Assembly: GCA_963791615.1 (NCBI GenBank)
Contig: CAWBTE010000017.1
Location: 62,001-126,000 of the forward strand
DNA length: 64,000 nt
Source: CAILZL01 sp963791615
GTDB taxonomy: Bacteria; Pseudomonadota; Gammaproteobacteria; Steroidobacterales; Steroidobacteraceae
Reading direction: 5' to 3'
Position 1 is the stretch's first letter. Each line of letters opens with the position of its first letter. The notes under the pieces were generated by a model. It was not told where the DNA came from. It ran no database searches and was given only the letters and a program-made list of their open reading frames with translations. Of the stretch, positions 35,730-45,105 are shown in pieces. Position numbers and translations under genes: made by a program.

Positions 35730-36160
35730 CTAGCGCTTCCTGGCGGCGCGTTTGGCGGGTCGCTTTGTTTTGCTCTTTGCCTTTGGTTTGGCTTTTACCC
35801 TGGCTTTGGCCTTCTTCTTGGCCTTGGCCTTGGCGACTTTGCTTTCGCCTTTACCTTTGCGGGCGCGCGCAGCTTTACCACCACGTCGCCTGAAACCGGA
35901 TCGGTGACGCCCAGACCGCCACCCAGGTCTTCCAGCAGATCGCGCACCGAATCCAGCACGCCGATCATTGCCGGGCGTGCGGCGACAATCGCTTTGAAAC
36001 TGCGCCATTCACCCACCATGCAGAAGGTCTGATCACCGGTCTTGATCAGGCCACCGCCGAGAAAGCCCTTGAAATTGTGTTTGAGATTGCGATGGACATC
36101 GATGAACCGCTGTTCGCTGCCCGCCTTGACCCGAAAACGCACCACATTGAACGCTGTCAT
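35730..36160 (-). CDS. dimeric alpha/beta-barrel (ABM-like) domain protein with Lys/Ala-rich basic tail (probable frameshift near 35865)
   Basis: The first 95 residues (MTAFNVVRFRVKAGSEQRFI; GLIKTGDQTFCMVGEWRSF) look like an antibiotic-biosynthesis-monooxygenase-type alpha/beta-barrel domain. After VVVKLRA the in-frame ending (stop at 35795) uses rare AGG, AGA and CCA codons. The alternative frame gives a histone-H1-like AAKAKKKAKARVKAKP-type tail in the codons expected here and ends at 35730. One base missing in a GC run near 35865 would join them (143 residues). Function unknown; the tail suggests nucleic-acid or polyanion binding. Confidence 0.6.
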
Positions 36161-36423
36161 GTGCCCTCTCCTGATTGTAAGTTGGCCTGATTGATATTGA
36201 TTAGAGCAAAGGCCAAATAAGCGCGATCAACTTACGCCGAAACCGAATGCAGGTCTACCGGAGTAGCGGGGCTCTGTTCGGCAATCGGTATCGTCTCTTT
36301 CAAGCGTGCAGAAACGGTCAGCGTCCGGGATCACCACTGCGCACAATGCGCGGGATAGTGGCTTGTGCAGAACAGGGCGTTTATGCTGCCTGCTCCTCAC
36401 AAACAAGAAGAAGTGGCCCAACT

Positions 36424-37785
36424 ATGTATCCTCTACTAGTGCTGGTCGTCTCGATGGCGGTCGTGATCGGCTTGATCGTGTGGGCTCGCCTGCATGCCTT
36501 CCTTGCGCTGCTGATCGGCGCCGTGGTGGTCGGCATACTGGCCCCGGCCATCAACACTGCCGAGTCAGTGACCCTGGCCGCGACAGAACTCGGTGCGGTC
36601 ACCGGGCGCATCGGCATCATCATTGCGCTGGCCTCTTTCATCGGCCTCGGCCTGCAGCAGAGCGGTGGTGCGGCGCGTATCGGCGCGTTTTTCCTCAGTC
36701 TCACCGGTCCGAAACGCAGCCATTACGCCATGGCATCCAGCGGTTACGTGCTGGCAATACCGGTGTTTTTCGACACCGTGTTCTATCTGATGGCGCCGCT
36801 TATCAAGGCCATGCACGTGCAGGCGCGTTACGGATATGCATTGCTGCTGATGGCCGTGGTGGGCGGTGGGGCTGCAACGCACGTATTTGTGCCGCCGACG
36901 CCGGGCCCGCTGGCCGCCGCCACTCAGCTTAATGTTGACCTCGGTTTGATGATTCTGATGGGTGCCGTGGTGGCTGCGGTTGGCACCCTCGGTGGACTTA
37001 TCTATGCGTCATGGGCGTTCCGGCGCTGGCCGGATCTCGCGGCGCAGGTGCGTGGCGAGATCGAAAGCGCGGCCGCCGAAGCTCCTGCCGAGCAGACCGG
37101 GCGAATGCCGTCGCTCGCGCTCTCGTTCCTGCCGATTGTGCTGCCCATTATCCTCATTGCCGGTCGTACCGTCGTGGCTGCCATGGGCCTGAAAGGTCCG
37201 TTGGCCACCACCGCAACTTTTCTGGGTGATCCCAACGTCGCGTTGTTTCTCGCGTTGTTGGCAACCATGTATTTGCTGGTGTCGACTCGTGGCATGTCAC
37301 GCCTGCAAATGTCCGCGCTCGCCGAGGAAGCCTTCGCCAGCGCCGGCACCATCATCCTGATCACGGCTGCCGGCGGCGCTTACGGCGGCATGCTGACTCG
37401 TGCGCAGATCGGCACGACGCTCGCCGACTACGCAGCTGCGCTGGGCCTGCCGATTCTGTTGCTGGCCTTCCTGCTCGCTTCGCTGCTCAAGATCGCTCAA
37501 GGCTCGAGCACGGTCGCCATCATCACCTCCGCTTCGGTAATCGCAGGCATCTATGCGGGTGGCGATCCGTCGCTGCTGCCTCATCCCGTGTACGCGGCGC
37601 TCGCTGCCGCCGGTGGGTCGCTGGTTATCAGCTGGATGAATGACAGCGGCTTCTGGGTCATCGCCAAGATGGGCGGCTTGAACAACTCCGAGACGATCCG
37701 CATGTGGACCGGTACGGCAGCTACGGTTGGCACCACCGGCTTTCTGGCCGTATTGTTGCTGTCATGGCTGATGCCACTGAAATGA
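36424..37785 (+). CDS. GntP family gluconate/organic acid:H+ symporter
   Basis: 453 residues from MYPLLVLVVSMAVVIGLIVW at 36424; an upstream open frame (to 36247) lacks a ribosome site. About 12-14 membrane segments. GntP-type stretches: ASFIGLGLQQSGGAARIGAF, AIPVFFDTVFYLMAPLIKAM, THVFVPPTPGPLAAATQL and QGSSTVAIITSASVIAG. The family imports gluconate and related sugar or hydroxy acids. No catabolic kinase is adjacent; the exported thiamine-diphosphate enzyme nearby raises the possibility of an organic-acid substrate (inference). Confidence 0.9.
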   Translation: MYPLLVLVVSMAVVIGLIVWARLHAFLALLIGAVVVGILAPAINTAESVTLAATELGAVTGRIGIIIALASFIGLGLQQSGGAARIGAFFLSLTGPKRSHYAMASSGYVLAIPVFFDTVFYLMAPLIKAMHVQARYGYALLLMAVVGGGAATHVFVPPTPGPLAAATQLNVDLGLMILMGAVVAAVGTLGGLIYASWAFRRWPDLAAQVRGEIESAAAEAPAEQTGRMPSLALSFLPIVLPIILIAGRTVVAAMGLKGPLATTATFLGDPNVALFLALLATMYLLVSTRGMSRLQMSALAEEAFASAGTIILITAAGGAYGGMLTRAQIGTTLADYAAALGLPILLLAFLLASLLKIAQGSSTVAIITSASVIAGIYAGGDPSLLPHPVYAALAAAGGSLVISWMNDSGFWVIAKMGGLNNSETIRMWTGTAATVGTTGFLAVLLLSWLMPLK

Positions 37786-37851
37786 AGGAGATACGTTTGT
37801 CGGCCGGGTTAATGTTTCAATTTTGAAACTTCACCCCGGTAGTCCGTGAAC

Positions 37852-38688
37852 TCACGGCGCACTGACAGACGTTGCGACATCCACCGTGTCGAGTTGATCG
37901 ACGCCAACATCTTCGAACAAAACCGGTGTGGTGTCGCGGCTCGGCCCAATACGTCCGATCAACGGCAGCTTCAGCGCAAAACTGTTCGGATCGACGCCGA
38001 AGGTGAGGCCGAGCAGATTCAGCTCGAATCCTTCTTCCCAGCCGGCGGCAACACCTGCGACGCCCATGATGCTCAACTGACCGCCGGTACCGCTGGGTGT
38101 CTTCGCAATCGGCATGGCGCCGAGATAATCCTTGCCGATCGCCGTCGGCGGCAGATCCACGCGCAACTCCGGCACTTCACGCAACACGAAGGCCGTGAAC
38201 GTGTTCGAGTTCGGGCCCGGCCAGACACGATAGGTATCGGCATACGGATAAGCCTGCACGGCTGTTTCGATACGTGTGATGAGTGCTTCGACGCCGGGGC
38301 CACGCACGTCCTTCAGCAACTCCGGGCGATTGCCGTACCAATATCCATCCGGTGCGCGAACCAGTGAGCGGACCGATTTGCCGGTCCGGCGCAGCCCGAA
38401 GCGCGCCACTTCATGAATGGTGAATTCTTTGGCGCCGGTCGGCTTCACGGCGATCCACGTATGCACACCGAAGTAACCGCGCCAGCGCACGGCGCGGGCA
38501 GCGTACACCTGAACAACGGCTTCATTGGTCGTCGCTGGATCGGGCGCAAGGCCCGCGGGTTCGCGACTCGCCGTGCGCCAGTCACGACTGCCAACTTGTC
38601 CCGAATAGCCAAGATAGGTAGCGGAGCACGCGCCGTAGAACGGCAATATCAACAAGAGCAGTATTAAGCGACGCGATTTCGACATCAT
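37852..38688 (-). CDS. DUF3750 domain lipoprotein
   Basis: 278 residues. N-terminal signal with lipobox ILLLLILPFYGACSATYLGY suggests a lipid-anchored protein. The core VVQVYAARAVRWRGYFGVHT, WIAVKPTGAKEFTIHEV and WPGPNSNTFTAFVLREV matches my recollection of DUF3750, whose function is unknown; the HxW and conserved Asn/Ser suggest a possible hydrolase. Convergent with the GntP gene, with about 66 bases between the stops. Confidence 0.75.
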   Translation of the reverse strand: MMSKSRRLILLLLILPFYGACSATYLGYSGQVGSRDWRTASREPAGLAPDPATTNEAVVQVYAARAVRWRGYFGVHTWIAVKPTGAKEFTIHEVARFGLRRTGKSVRSLVRAPDGYWYGNRPELLKDVRGPGVEALITRIETAVQAYPYADTYRVWPGPNSNTFTAFVLREVPELRVDLPPTAIGKDYLGAMPIAKTPSGTGGQLSIMGVAGVAAGWEEGFELNLLGLTFGVDPNSFALKLPLIGRIGPSRDTTPVLFEDVGVDQLDTVDVATSVSAP

Positions 38689-38936
38689 CTACCCCATGCC
38701 AGACCCAGTCAGCAGGGTTGGAGCATAGGGCCTGTCGTCAACCTATTCCATCGCTGCGACGGCGGTCACGGCGTTAACCCGGTTGCAGATTCGTTCGCTC
38801 AACCATGAGGATGCCTTTCGCGCCAACCCACACTCCCCGCGCTGCATACATGCTGGCTTGTGCGGAGCAAGGCGACTATTCTTCGTTATCCTCGCCCGCA
38901 CTGGGCGCGGTAATTAACCAACAACTGGGGGTAGCT

Positions 38937-39650
38937 ATGACAACGGTGCGACGAACTGTATTTTTTCTGGCTTTGTCGGTGATGGGTGGCTCCATGGCGA
39001 ATGTCGCATTGGCTCAAGCGCCAGCGCCGGCAGCTCCTGCACCCGCAGCCGCGCCTGCTCAACCGCCAGCGCCGATGACCTTCTTCATCACCAGCAAAGG
39101 CCCGGGCGACGGCGCCAAGCTGGGTGGTCTGGCCGGCGCGGACGCACTGTGCCAGTCATTGGCCACGGCAGCGGGTGCAGGCAATCGTACCTGGCATGCC
39201 TATCTCAGCACTCAGGCAACCGCCGGCGCACCGGCAGTCAACGCGCGCGATCGCATCGGTTCAGGCCCGTGGCACAACGCCAAGGGTGCATTGATTGCGC
39301 AAGGCGTCGCCGAACTGCATGGCGATGTGGTGCGCGACCGTAACCAGATCAACAAGGACAATGCGCTGGACGAAACGGGCAAGGTCGTCAATGGCCGCGG
39401 CGATCAACCCAATCGACACGACATGCTCACCGGTTCGCAATCCGATGGCCGCGCCTGGCCAGCCGGCGAAGATCGCACCTGCAGCAACTGGACCAGCAAC
39501 AGCGTCGGCAGCGCCACGCTGGGACATCATGACCGCACCGGCGGCGGTAACACCTCGTGGAACCAGGCGCATGCTTCGCGCAGCTGCAGTCAGCCGGATC
39601 TGATTGCAACCGGTGGTAACGGATTGTTCTATTGCTTTGCGACCAACTAA
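38937..39650 (+). CDS. secreted lectin-like / endostatin-fold protein
   Basis: 237 residues from the ATG at 38937, which has GGGGGT upstream. A Sec signal (TVFFLALSVMGGSMANVALA) is followed by a Pro/Ala linker of about 25 residues. The rest resembles C-type-lectin/endostatin-like domains: FFITSKGPGDGAKLGGLAGA, DALCQSLA, TWHAYLSTQA, RDRIGSGPWHNAKG, GRAWPAGEDRTCSNWTSN. Four or more Cys could form disulphides. Probably a surface or periplasmic binding protein; ligand unknown. Confidence 0.7.
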   Translation: MTTVRRTVFFLALSVMGGSMANVALAQAPAPAAPAPAAAPAQPPAPMTFFITSKGPGDGAKLGGLAGADALCQSLATAAGAGNRTWHAYLSTQATAGAPAVNARDRIGSGPWHNAKGALIAQGVAELHGDVVRDRNQINKDNALDETGKVVNGRGDQPNRHDMLTGSQSDGRAWPAGEDRTCSNWTSNSVGSATLGHHDRTGGGNTSWNQAHASRSCSQPDLIATGGNGLFYCFATN

Positions 39651-39859
39651 CTGAAGCCATGGTCGCGTAAGCCCGGTGCTTACGCGACCGACAGGGTCCA
39701 TGGTTGTACCGTCAGTGGCCCGAAGAAAAGTCCGAAGACAAGGCTCGGCAACGCAAGACAACGTGCGCAAAAGCCGGTTACAGTAACCACTGAACTGAAA
39801 TACCAGCCGCTACTCAAAGCGGTGGCATTCATATCGATATTCAACTCCGCGGGGATCTC

Positions 39860-41257
39860 ATGAAAATGCAGGTGAAATTGTTGCTGGCCCTGTTTGTGGC
39901 TATAACCATGTCGGCATCGGGCGCTCTGGCGCGTTCGGTGCCCGGCACTCTGCGCGTTGGCGCGGCGCGAATGGACATTACGCCCCCGTCTACTGCGGAA
40001 AACCCGGCCTTGAACGAATTTGCGCATGAAAAACTGTACCTGCGCGCCATCGTGGTCGACAACGGCCAGAGCCGGGCGGCGCTGATCGGTGTGGATCTGG
40101 GCGGAGTCGATGAAGCGGTTTGGGCGGATGCCAGCAAGCGTGTCGCCGCCAAGCTGAATACTCCGGTCGCAAACATCATCATCTCGTCCACTCACACGCA
40201 CAGTGATACGCCGGCAAGCGAAACGCCGGGGCCGGGTACCGCACGTTATGGGACCGCCTTCGTGGCCGATGTCGCGCTGAAAGCGGTGACGGAAGCAATG
40301 TCGAAGCTGGAACCGGCGCGCGTCGGGTATTCCACTGGCGAGGCGTACCTCAACACCAACCGCGATGCGATCAACCCCGTGACGCACCTGTGGACTCAGG
40401 CCGCGAACCTCGACGCTTCATCCGACAAAACCGTTGCAGTCGTGTCATTCGTAAAACCGGATGGCAAACCGATTGCAGCCTATGTCAGCTACGCCATGCA
40501 CCCCGTCTCCGGCTACCTGGCCGGGTTCGTGAGTGGTGATTTCGCTGCTGCAACCAGCCGCTATGTTGAACAGGCCTTTGATGATGGCATGGTGACCGTG
40601 TTTGCTCAGGGCGCTTCCGGCAACCAGAACCCGCGCTGGCTGCGCACCGGCACGAATGCAATGGCATCACGTAGCGGCGCAAACATCACGGGCTTCGAGA
40701 TGGTTCGTGAGGACATCGAGGCGCCTATCCGCAACAAGACGGTTCCCGCCAGGACTGCTGACCGCAAAGTGGCACGCCAGCTCGGCAACTATATGCAGGC
40801 ACAGGGTGTCATCCTCGGCGAAGAGGTCATCCGGGTCATGAGCGATACCAAACATGGTGCGAATAACCCCGACATCTGGGGCAGTCAGTCCACGTTGACC
40901 TGCCCGGGCCGGACTCGCACGAATAGTGGTCGCGAAGGCATGGCCGGCCAATATACGGATGGCCCCGCTGTAGACATTCGGCTCGGGGTTCTGGGAATGG
41001 GTGACATCGCCATCACCACCGGCAATGCCGAGATCTATGACGTGATCGGTCAGCGCGTGAAGAAAGAATCACCGATGTCCAAGACCATGTTCGTGACCCT
41101 CGCCAATGGCCGCGCCAACAGCGGCTACATTGCCGATGACGAATCCTATGGCCATCAGACTTTCCAGGTACTGGGCACGCGATTGAAATCCGGTTGCGCC
41201 GAGGCTGGCATCGCCAGCGGCGTCGCGCGGCTGGTGGGTGACTACATCGCCCGGTAG
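39860..41257 (+). CDS. neutral/alkaline ceramidase-like hydrolase, paralogue 1
   Basis: 465 residues with a Sec signal (KLLLALFVAITMSASGALAR). LRVGAARMDITPPSTAENPA is the neutral ceramidase N-terminal signature. IIISSTHTHSDTPA holds candidate zinc histidines, and SYAMHPVSGYLAGFVSGDFA the HP and Gly-Asp-rich segment. It is shorter than full neutral ceramidases (650-750 residues), so the C-terminal Ig-like domain seems absent. The family cleaves the ceramide amide bond, but the substrate here may differ. The gene at 45106 is a close paralogue; both end with DxxSYGHQTFQVL and GCAE. Confidence 0.82.
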   Translation: MKMQVKLLLALFVAITMSASGALARSVPGTLRVGAARMDITPPSTAENPALNEFAHEKLYLRAIVVDNGQSRAALIGVDLGGVDEAVWADASKRVAAKLNTPVANIIISSTHTHSDTPASETPGPGTARYGTAFVADVALKAVTEAMSKLEPARVGYSTGEAYLNTNRDAINPVTHLWTQAANLDASSDKTVAVVSFVKPDGKPIAAYVSYAMHPVSGYLAGFVSGDFAAATSRYVEQAFDDGMVTVFAQGASGNQNPRWLRTGTNAMASRSGANITGFEMVREDIEAPIRNKTVPARTADRKVARQLGNYMQAQGVILGEEVIRVMSDTKHGANNPDIWGSQSTLTCPGRTRTNSGREGMAGQYTDGPAVDIRLGVLGMGDIAITTGNAEIYDVIGQRVKKESPMSKTMFVTLANGRANSGYIADDESYGHQTFQVLGTRLKSGCAEAGIASGVARLVGDYIAR

Positions 41258-41329
41258 GCTGCTTCACTTGTACCGTCATACCTGCGCAGCAGGCGGGTAT
41301 CCAGCAAGAAATTGAGTTAACTGGATTAC

Positions 41330-41391
41330 AAACTGCATCATGCAGTTTGCACTTTGCTCCACCGGCACAGGTACGTGCCGGTGGAGCAAAG
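41330..41391. terminator. tandem hairpins, probable bidirectional terminator
   Basis: AAACTGCA/TGCAGTTT (41330-41348), then a 17 bp perfect stem CTTTGCTCCACCGGCAC/GTGCCGGTGGAGCAAAG with loop AGGTAC (41352-41391). It lies exactly between the convergent ceramidase-like gene and abiEii. No long U tract follows on either strand. Confidence 0.7.
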
Positions 41392-41425
41392 ACAAGGTCT
41401 GGAGCTATTTGGCAGCCGTGGCTTC

Positions 41426-42268
41426 TCAGCTTAGCTGATCCACCTTGCTCTTGAAGAATTTACCACTCCACAGCTTCAAGCTCTGCTTTTCAGCAGTGCT
41501 CAAGAACCGCTCGACATCTTCAGTGGCTTTGAGCCAATCAATGGTTGCAATCTTTTCATTCAGTGTATTCATGACCCATGAACTTGTAACGTTAAGGGGC
41601 TGCACTTTCCACGGCCCATATTGAAAGAGAGCAGCCTGCAGATGTGGCAGGTTCGGCCGCACGCCTTGCTTGATATACCAATTAAAGTCATACCAGTCGC
41701 GCCCCTTCAAGTACGGCCTGCACAGCAGCGCGTGAATCTTCAGCGCGAAATTGCTCGGTAGATCCTGATGGCAGACTTCAAAATCCAGCGGAAAGTCGAG
41801 ATACGCGTGTTCGAAAGCCGATCCGGCAGGTGGATTCACGTCAATTTCCAGTTTGATCTTCAATGTCGGGGTGGCATGTCCCTGGTAGAACCGCAGATTC
41901 AACTGGTTGCCAATCGAATTGTCCTTCAGCAGGGCTTCGCGCACGTTTTTTTCCATCCTGGTTTTATCCAGGACTTCTGACTGCAAGCCAAATTCCTTCA
42001 GGCCCTCGATCAACTTTGGCAGATAGCTGTTCCAGCTGAATGCGGGATCCGGCGCTTTGAGGATGAAGTCCAGATCCTCTGAGAATCTTGACAGCTTATG
42101 CAGGATGCGCAGGCTCGTGCCGCCTTGAAACGCAGCCACTTCAAAAAAGTCGGCGCGCCACAGCGAATACAGAGCAACCTCTTGCAGGATTTCCTTGGTC
42201 GCTTGCTCTTCTTCTACGGCGTTGCTGGATTTATAGCTTTCCAAACGCTGCTGGATGATTTCAATCAT
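41426..42268 (-). CDS. abiEii: AbiEii-type nucleotidyltransferase toxin
   Basis: 280 residues. The nucleotidyltransferase motif is FQGGTSLRILHKLSRFSEDL followed by DFIL: GG-T/S with the D-x-D pair. KGRDWYDFNWYIKQG is the later conserved AbiEii block. These toxins (type IV or MenT-like) transfer nucleotides, in some cases to tRNA, and give phage-abortive infection. The start overlaps the AbiEi-type gene by eight bases in the usual antitoxin-toxin order. Confidence 0.92.
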   Translation of the reverse strand: MIEIIQQRLESYKSSNAVEEEQATKEILQEVALYSLWRADFFEVAAFQGGTSLRILHKLSRFSEDLDFILKAPDPAFSWNSYLPKLIEGLKEFGLQSEVLDKTRMEKNVREALLKDNSIGNQLNLRFYQGHATPTLKIKLEIDVNPPAGSAFEHAYLDFPLDFEVCHQDLPSNFALKIHALLCRPYLKGRDWYDFNWYIKQGVRPNLPHLQAALFQYGPWKVQPLNVTSSWVMNTLNEKIATIDWLKATEDVERFLSTAEKQSLKLWSGKFFKSKVDQLS

Positions 42269-42926
42269 TGCCCACTTCCTTGTTTATGGCCTCGGCGAGT
42301 GATTTCAGAAAAGATTTGACGCGCTTTTGCGTGTACACAGCTTCGAGCGTCCCGATGTCTGCGTTAGTGATGGTTCGTAACGAGTCATAGTCGATGCGCA
42401 TTCCCTCCGTCAGCCAACTCATTCCTTGCCACTCGACTTTGCGTAGACATACCAGATCCATCAGTGCGCGGAATGGTTTTGCCACGAACATGGTTTGTTG
42501 CTGAATCTGTTGCCGAACCACCAGCTCAAGAAAATAGCCGGGCTGAGTCGCCAACGGATGAAACGAGAAACTGCCAAGCTGCGTGTGCGCATAGTCAGAT
42601 GACTTGCGACCGGGGGTTACGCTTGCGGTGGTGCGAACAGCTTCAGGAATCCAGCCGTGTTGTGCAAGTGCAGTCTCAAACGAAACATAGCTTCCTGGCA
42701 CGAATGCCTGCGCCAACGCGTATGGATGGGGTGGTTGATTGCGGAATTTATTGTCCAGCAAGTAGGTTCCGCGTTGTAGCCTGACCAACTCGCGGGCTTT
42801 CATCGCACGATTTACCAAGTGATGGCGCCGCTGCGGAGTGCCTTCGAGCAGCCGCGCCAATTGCGCATCCGAGAGAACGCGGTTGGCCAAGCCGTGATCG
42901 ATGATCTCTTTGGTGAGGGTCTGCAT
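42261..42926 (-). CDS. abiEi: AbiEi-type antitoxin/transcriptional autoregulator
   Basis: About 221 residues from MQTLTKEIIDHGLANRVLSD at 42926. An N-terminal winged-helix segment (LSDAQLARLLEGTPQRRHHL, ARELVRLQRGTYLL) precedes an AbiEi-like C-terminal domain with YVSFETALAQHGWIPE. The open frame extends to 42980, but that part would run through the operator-like palindrome, so the later start is preferred although its ribosome site is weak. AbiEi proteins repress the operon and neutralise AbiEii. Confidence 0.85.
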   Translation of the reverse strand: MQTLTKEIIDHGLANRVLSDAQLARLLEGTPQRRHHLVNRAMKARELVRLQRGTYLLDNKFRNQPPHPYALAQAFVPGSYVSFETALAQHGWIPEAVRTTASVTPGRKSSDYAHTQLGSFSFHPLATQPGYFLELVVRQQIQQQTMFVAKPFRALMDLVCLRKVEWQGMSWLTEGMRIDYDSLRTITNADIGTLEAVYTQKRVKSFLKSLAEAINKEVGND

Positions 42927-42946
42927 AAACAGGAGTGTACCTAATG

Positions 42947-42987
42947 AAATTCCATAAACTTCCATTTTTTGGAAGTTCATGGAATTT
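42947..42987. promoter_or_regulatory. operator-like inverted repeat upstream of abiEi
   Basis: AAATTCCATAAACTTCC (42947-42963) and GGAAGTTCATGGAATTT (42971-42987) are 17-base arms with one mismatch around a seven-base AT spacer. It lies just upstream of the chosen abiEi start. AbiEi proteins are known to bind inverted repeats in their own promoter. Confidence 0.7.
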
Positions 42988-43147
42988 TCTCGCTACCTGT
43001 ATAGACAACCTGGGTCGACAACCCGGATCCGCAAGCATGGTATGCAAATGCAAGAATATCCTTTATAAGACATATAGATACACGGTTTAGAAGATCGGCA
43101 AGGGCAGCGAATCCGCGCTCAAAATCATTGTTGAAATAAAACGACTC

Positions 43148-43290
43148 AGAGCCTGTTCACGAACTCGATCAAGGGAGGCAGTGCAAGGCGAAACGGCGCG
43201 AAAAAACGCAGCGTACACAAAGTACGTGAGTATTTTTCGCGCTGTTTTAACGCCGCAATGCGCCCTTCAGCGAGATCGTGAACAGGCTCT
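43148..43290. repeat. 143 bp palindromic element with inner hairpin (copy B)
   Basis: Terminal repeats AGAGCCTGTTCACGA (43148-43162) and TCGTGAACAGGCTCT (43276-43290). The inner stem AAACGGCGCGAAAAA/TTTTTCGCGCTGTTT (one G-T pair) encloses the same core, GCAGCGTACACAAAGTACG, as copy A. It fills most of the 313-base gap between the AbiE promoter and the esterase; the rest of the gap shows nothing recognisable beyond the AbiE operator. The esterase ribosome site follows immediately. Confidence 0.85.
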
Positions 43291-43306
43291 CAGGGGAGAT
43301 ATGGCG

Positions 43307-45064
43307 ATGTCCAGTAACAGCGGTAAGACGATTAAACCCACTGCTCTGTCCGCAAATGAATCACCGATGACGCGTCGTGAGCTGTTTCGCAATGCAACCG
43401 CCGTGACAGGCGGCGCAGTAACCAGTGTGTTGATTCCCGGTTTTGTTGCCAGCACGGTTTCTGTTGCTGATGGCCATGCAGCGCAAACGGCCCGTGTTGC
43501 TGGTGCGCCGCTGCTGGCTGCTGCAACCAACGGCGCGGTGGTCGAAACCACGGCGGGCAGAGTGCGTGGTTTCGTTCGCAATGGCATCTACACATTCAAA
43601 GGTATTCCTTACGGCGCATCGACTGAAGGCAACGCCCGCTTTGTTCCCGCAGTGAAACCCGTTCCCTGGAGCGGTGTGCGCAGTTGTCTGGCTTACGGAC
43701 CGGTCTGCCCACAACGCGCGCGAACTGGCTGGGCGGTTGACGAAAACGCCTTCATGTTTGAGTGGGACGATGGCCAGCCCGGCGAAGACTGTCTGCGCGC
43801 CAACGTCTGGTCACCCGGCATCAATGACAATCGCAAGCGACCCGTGATGGTGTGGCTACATGGTGGTGGCTTCTCGGGTGGTTCCAGTCAGGAGCTGAAA
43901 TCCTACGACGGCGAGAACCTCGCCAAGCGTGGTGATGTAGTGCTGGTCAGCATCAATCATCGTCTCAATGCGTTGGGCCATCTCAACTTGTCTGCGTATG
44001 GTGAGCGTTATGCAGATTCCGGCAATGTCGGCATGCTGGATATCGTGCTGGCGCTGGAATGGGTGCGCGACAACATCGCCAATTTTGGTGGTGATCCTGG
44101 CAAGGTCACGATCTTTGGTCAGTCCGGTGGTGGCGGCAAAGTAACGGTATTGATGGCGATGCCGGCGGCAAAAGGCTTGTTCCATCGCGCCATCGTGCAA
44201 AGTGGCTCGATGAATCGTCAGCTGACACCGGAGATGTCAGCAAAAATTGCAGCAACAACGTTGGCCGAGTTGGGTATTACGCCTGCGCAGCTGGATCGAC
44301 TGCACACCTTGCCTTACCGGGCGCTGGTGGATGCAGGTGTTGCTGCCATCGCCAAACTGGATACGGATACTGCTCGTGGCGCCGTACATCGCCATACCAA
44401 ACCCTGGTGGGCGCCGGTAGTGGATGGCCGTGCCTTGCCACAACATCCATTCGATCCAGCTGCACCCGCCATTTCGGCCGCTGTGCCGTTGCTGGTCGGC
44501 ACGGTGCGCGACGAATCAATGAGTGGCATCGGCAGGCCTGAAGTGGAGCTGATGACTGAGGCCGATCTCAAGACGCAAATTGGCAGGTTGTTTGGTGACA
44601 AAGCGGATGCGCTGTTGAGCGAATACCGCCGCGCGCACCCGAATGCCAAACCCTTTGATGTGTTATCGATGATGACCGGCGCCACGGTTCGACAAGCGGC
44701 CATCGTGCAGGCTACCCGCAAGGCCGCGCAGAACAGTGCACCGGCTTATCTGTACCAGTTTGAGTGGATGACGCCGGTACTGGATGGTCGGCCACGCGCC
44801 TTTCATTGCGCCGAACTGCCCTTCTGTTTCAACAACGTGGATCGCTGTGCGGCCATGACCGGTGGTACGGATGAAGCCCGCAAACTGGGCGAGATCATGA
44901 GCGATGCGTGGATTCAATTTGCACGTGAAGGAAACCCGAACCATCCGGGTTTGCCCAAGTGGACGGCCTTTACTGCGCAGAATCGCGCCACCATGATTTT
45001 CGATACACAGTGTCAGCTGAAGAACGACCCGGACCCTGAAATCAAGGGTATTCCCGAGGCTTGA
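43307..45064 (+). CDS. Tat-exported type B carboxylesterase
   Basis: 585 residues from MSSNSGKTIKPTALSANESP at 43307, with GGGGAG eight bases upstream; an ATG at 43301 is possible. SPMTRRELFRNATAVTGGAV is a twin-arginine signal. The alpha/beta-hydrolase has the oxyanion loop VWLHGGGFSGGSSQE and nucleophile elbow FGQSGGGGKV (GxSxG with Gln and Gly replacing the usual GESAG). GEDCLRANVWSP is the type B signature. A downstream ceramidase-like paralogue lies 41 bases away on the same strand, so joint action on exported ester/amide substrates is plausible. Confidence 0.88.
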   Translation: MSSNSGKTIKPTALSANESPMTRRELFRNATAVTGGAVTSVLIPGFVASTVSVADGHAAQTARVAGAPLLAAATNGAVVETTAGRVRGFVRNGIYTFKGIPYGASTEGNARFVPAVKPVPWSGVRSCLAYGPVCPQRARTGWAVDENAFMFEWDDGQPGEDCLRANVWSPGINDNRKRPVMVWLHGGGFSGGSSQELKSYDGENLAKRGDVVLVSINHRLNALGHLNLSAYGERYADSGNVGMLDIVLALEWVRDNIANFGGDPGKVTIFGQSGGGGKVTVLMAMPAAKGLFHRAIVQSGSMNRQLTPEMSAKIAATTLAELGITPAQLDRLHTLPYRALVDAGVAAIAKLDTDTARGAVHRHTKPWWAPVVDGRALPQHPFDPAAPAISAAVPLLVGTVRDESMSGIGRPEVELMTEADLKTQIGRLFGDKADALLSEYRRAHPNAKPFDVLSMMTGATVRQAAIVQATRKAAQNSAPAYLYQFEWMTPVLDGRPRAFHCAELPFCFNNVDRCAAMTGGTDEARKLGEIMSDAWIQFAREGNPNHPGLPKWTAFTAQNRATMIFDTQCQLKNDPDPEIKGIPEA

Positions 45065-45105
45065 TGCATCCGACTCAATGTCCATTAACCAGAAGAGGAA
45101 CAGAT

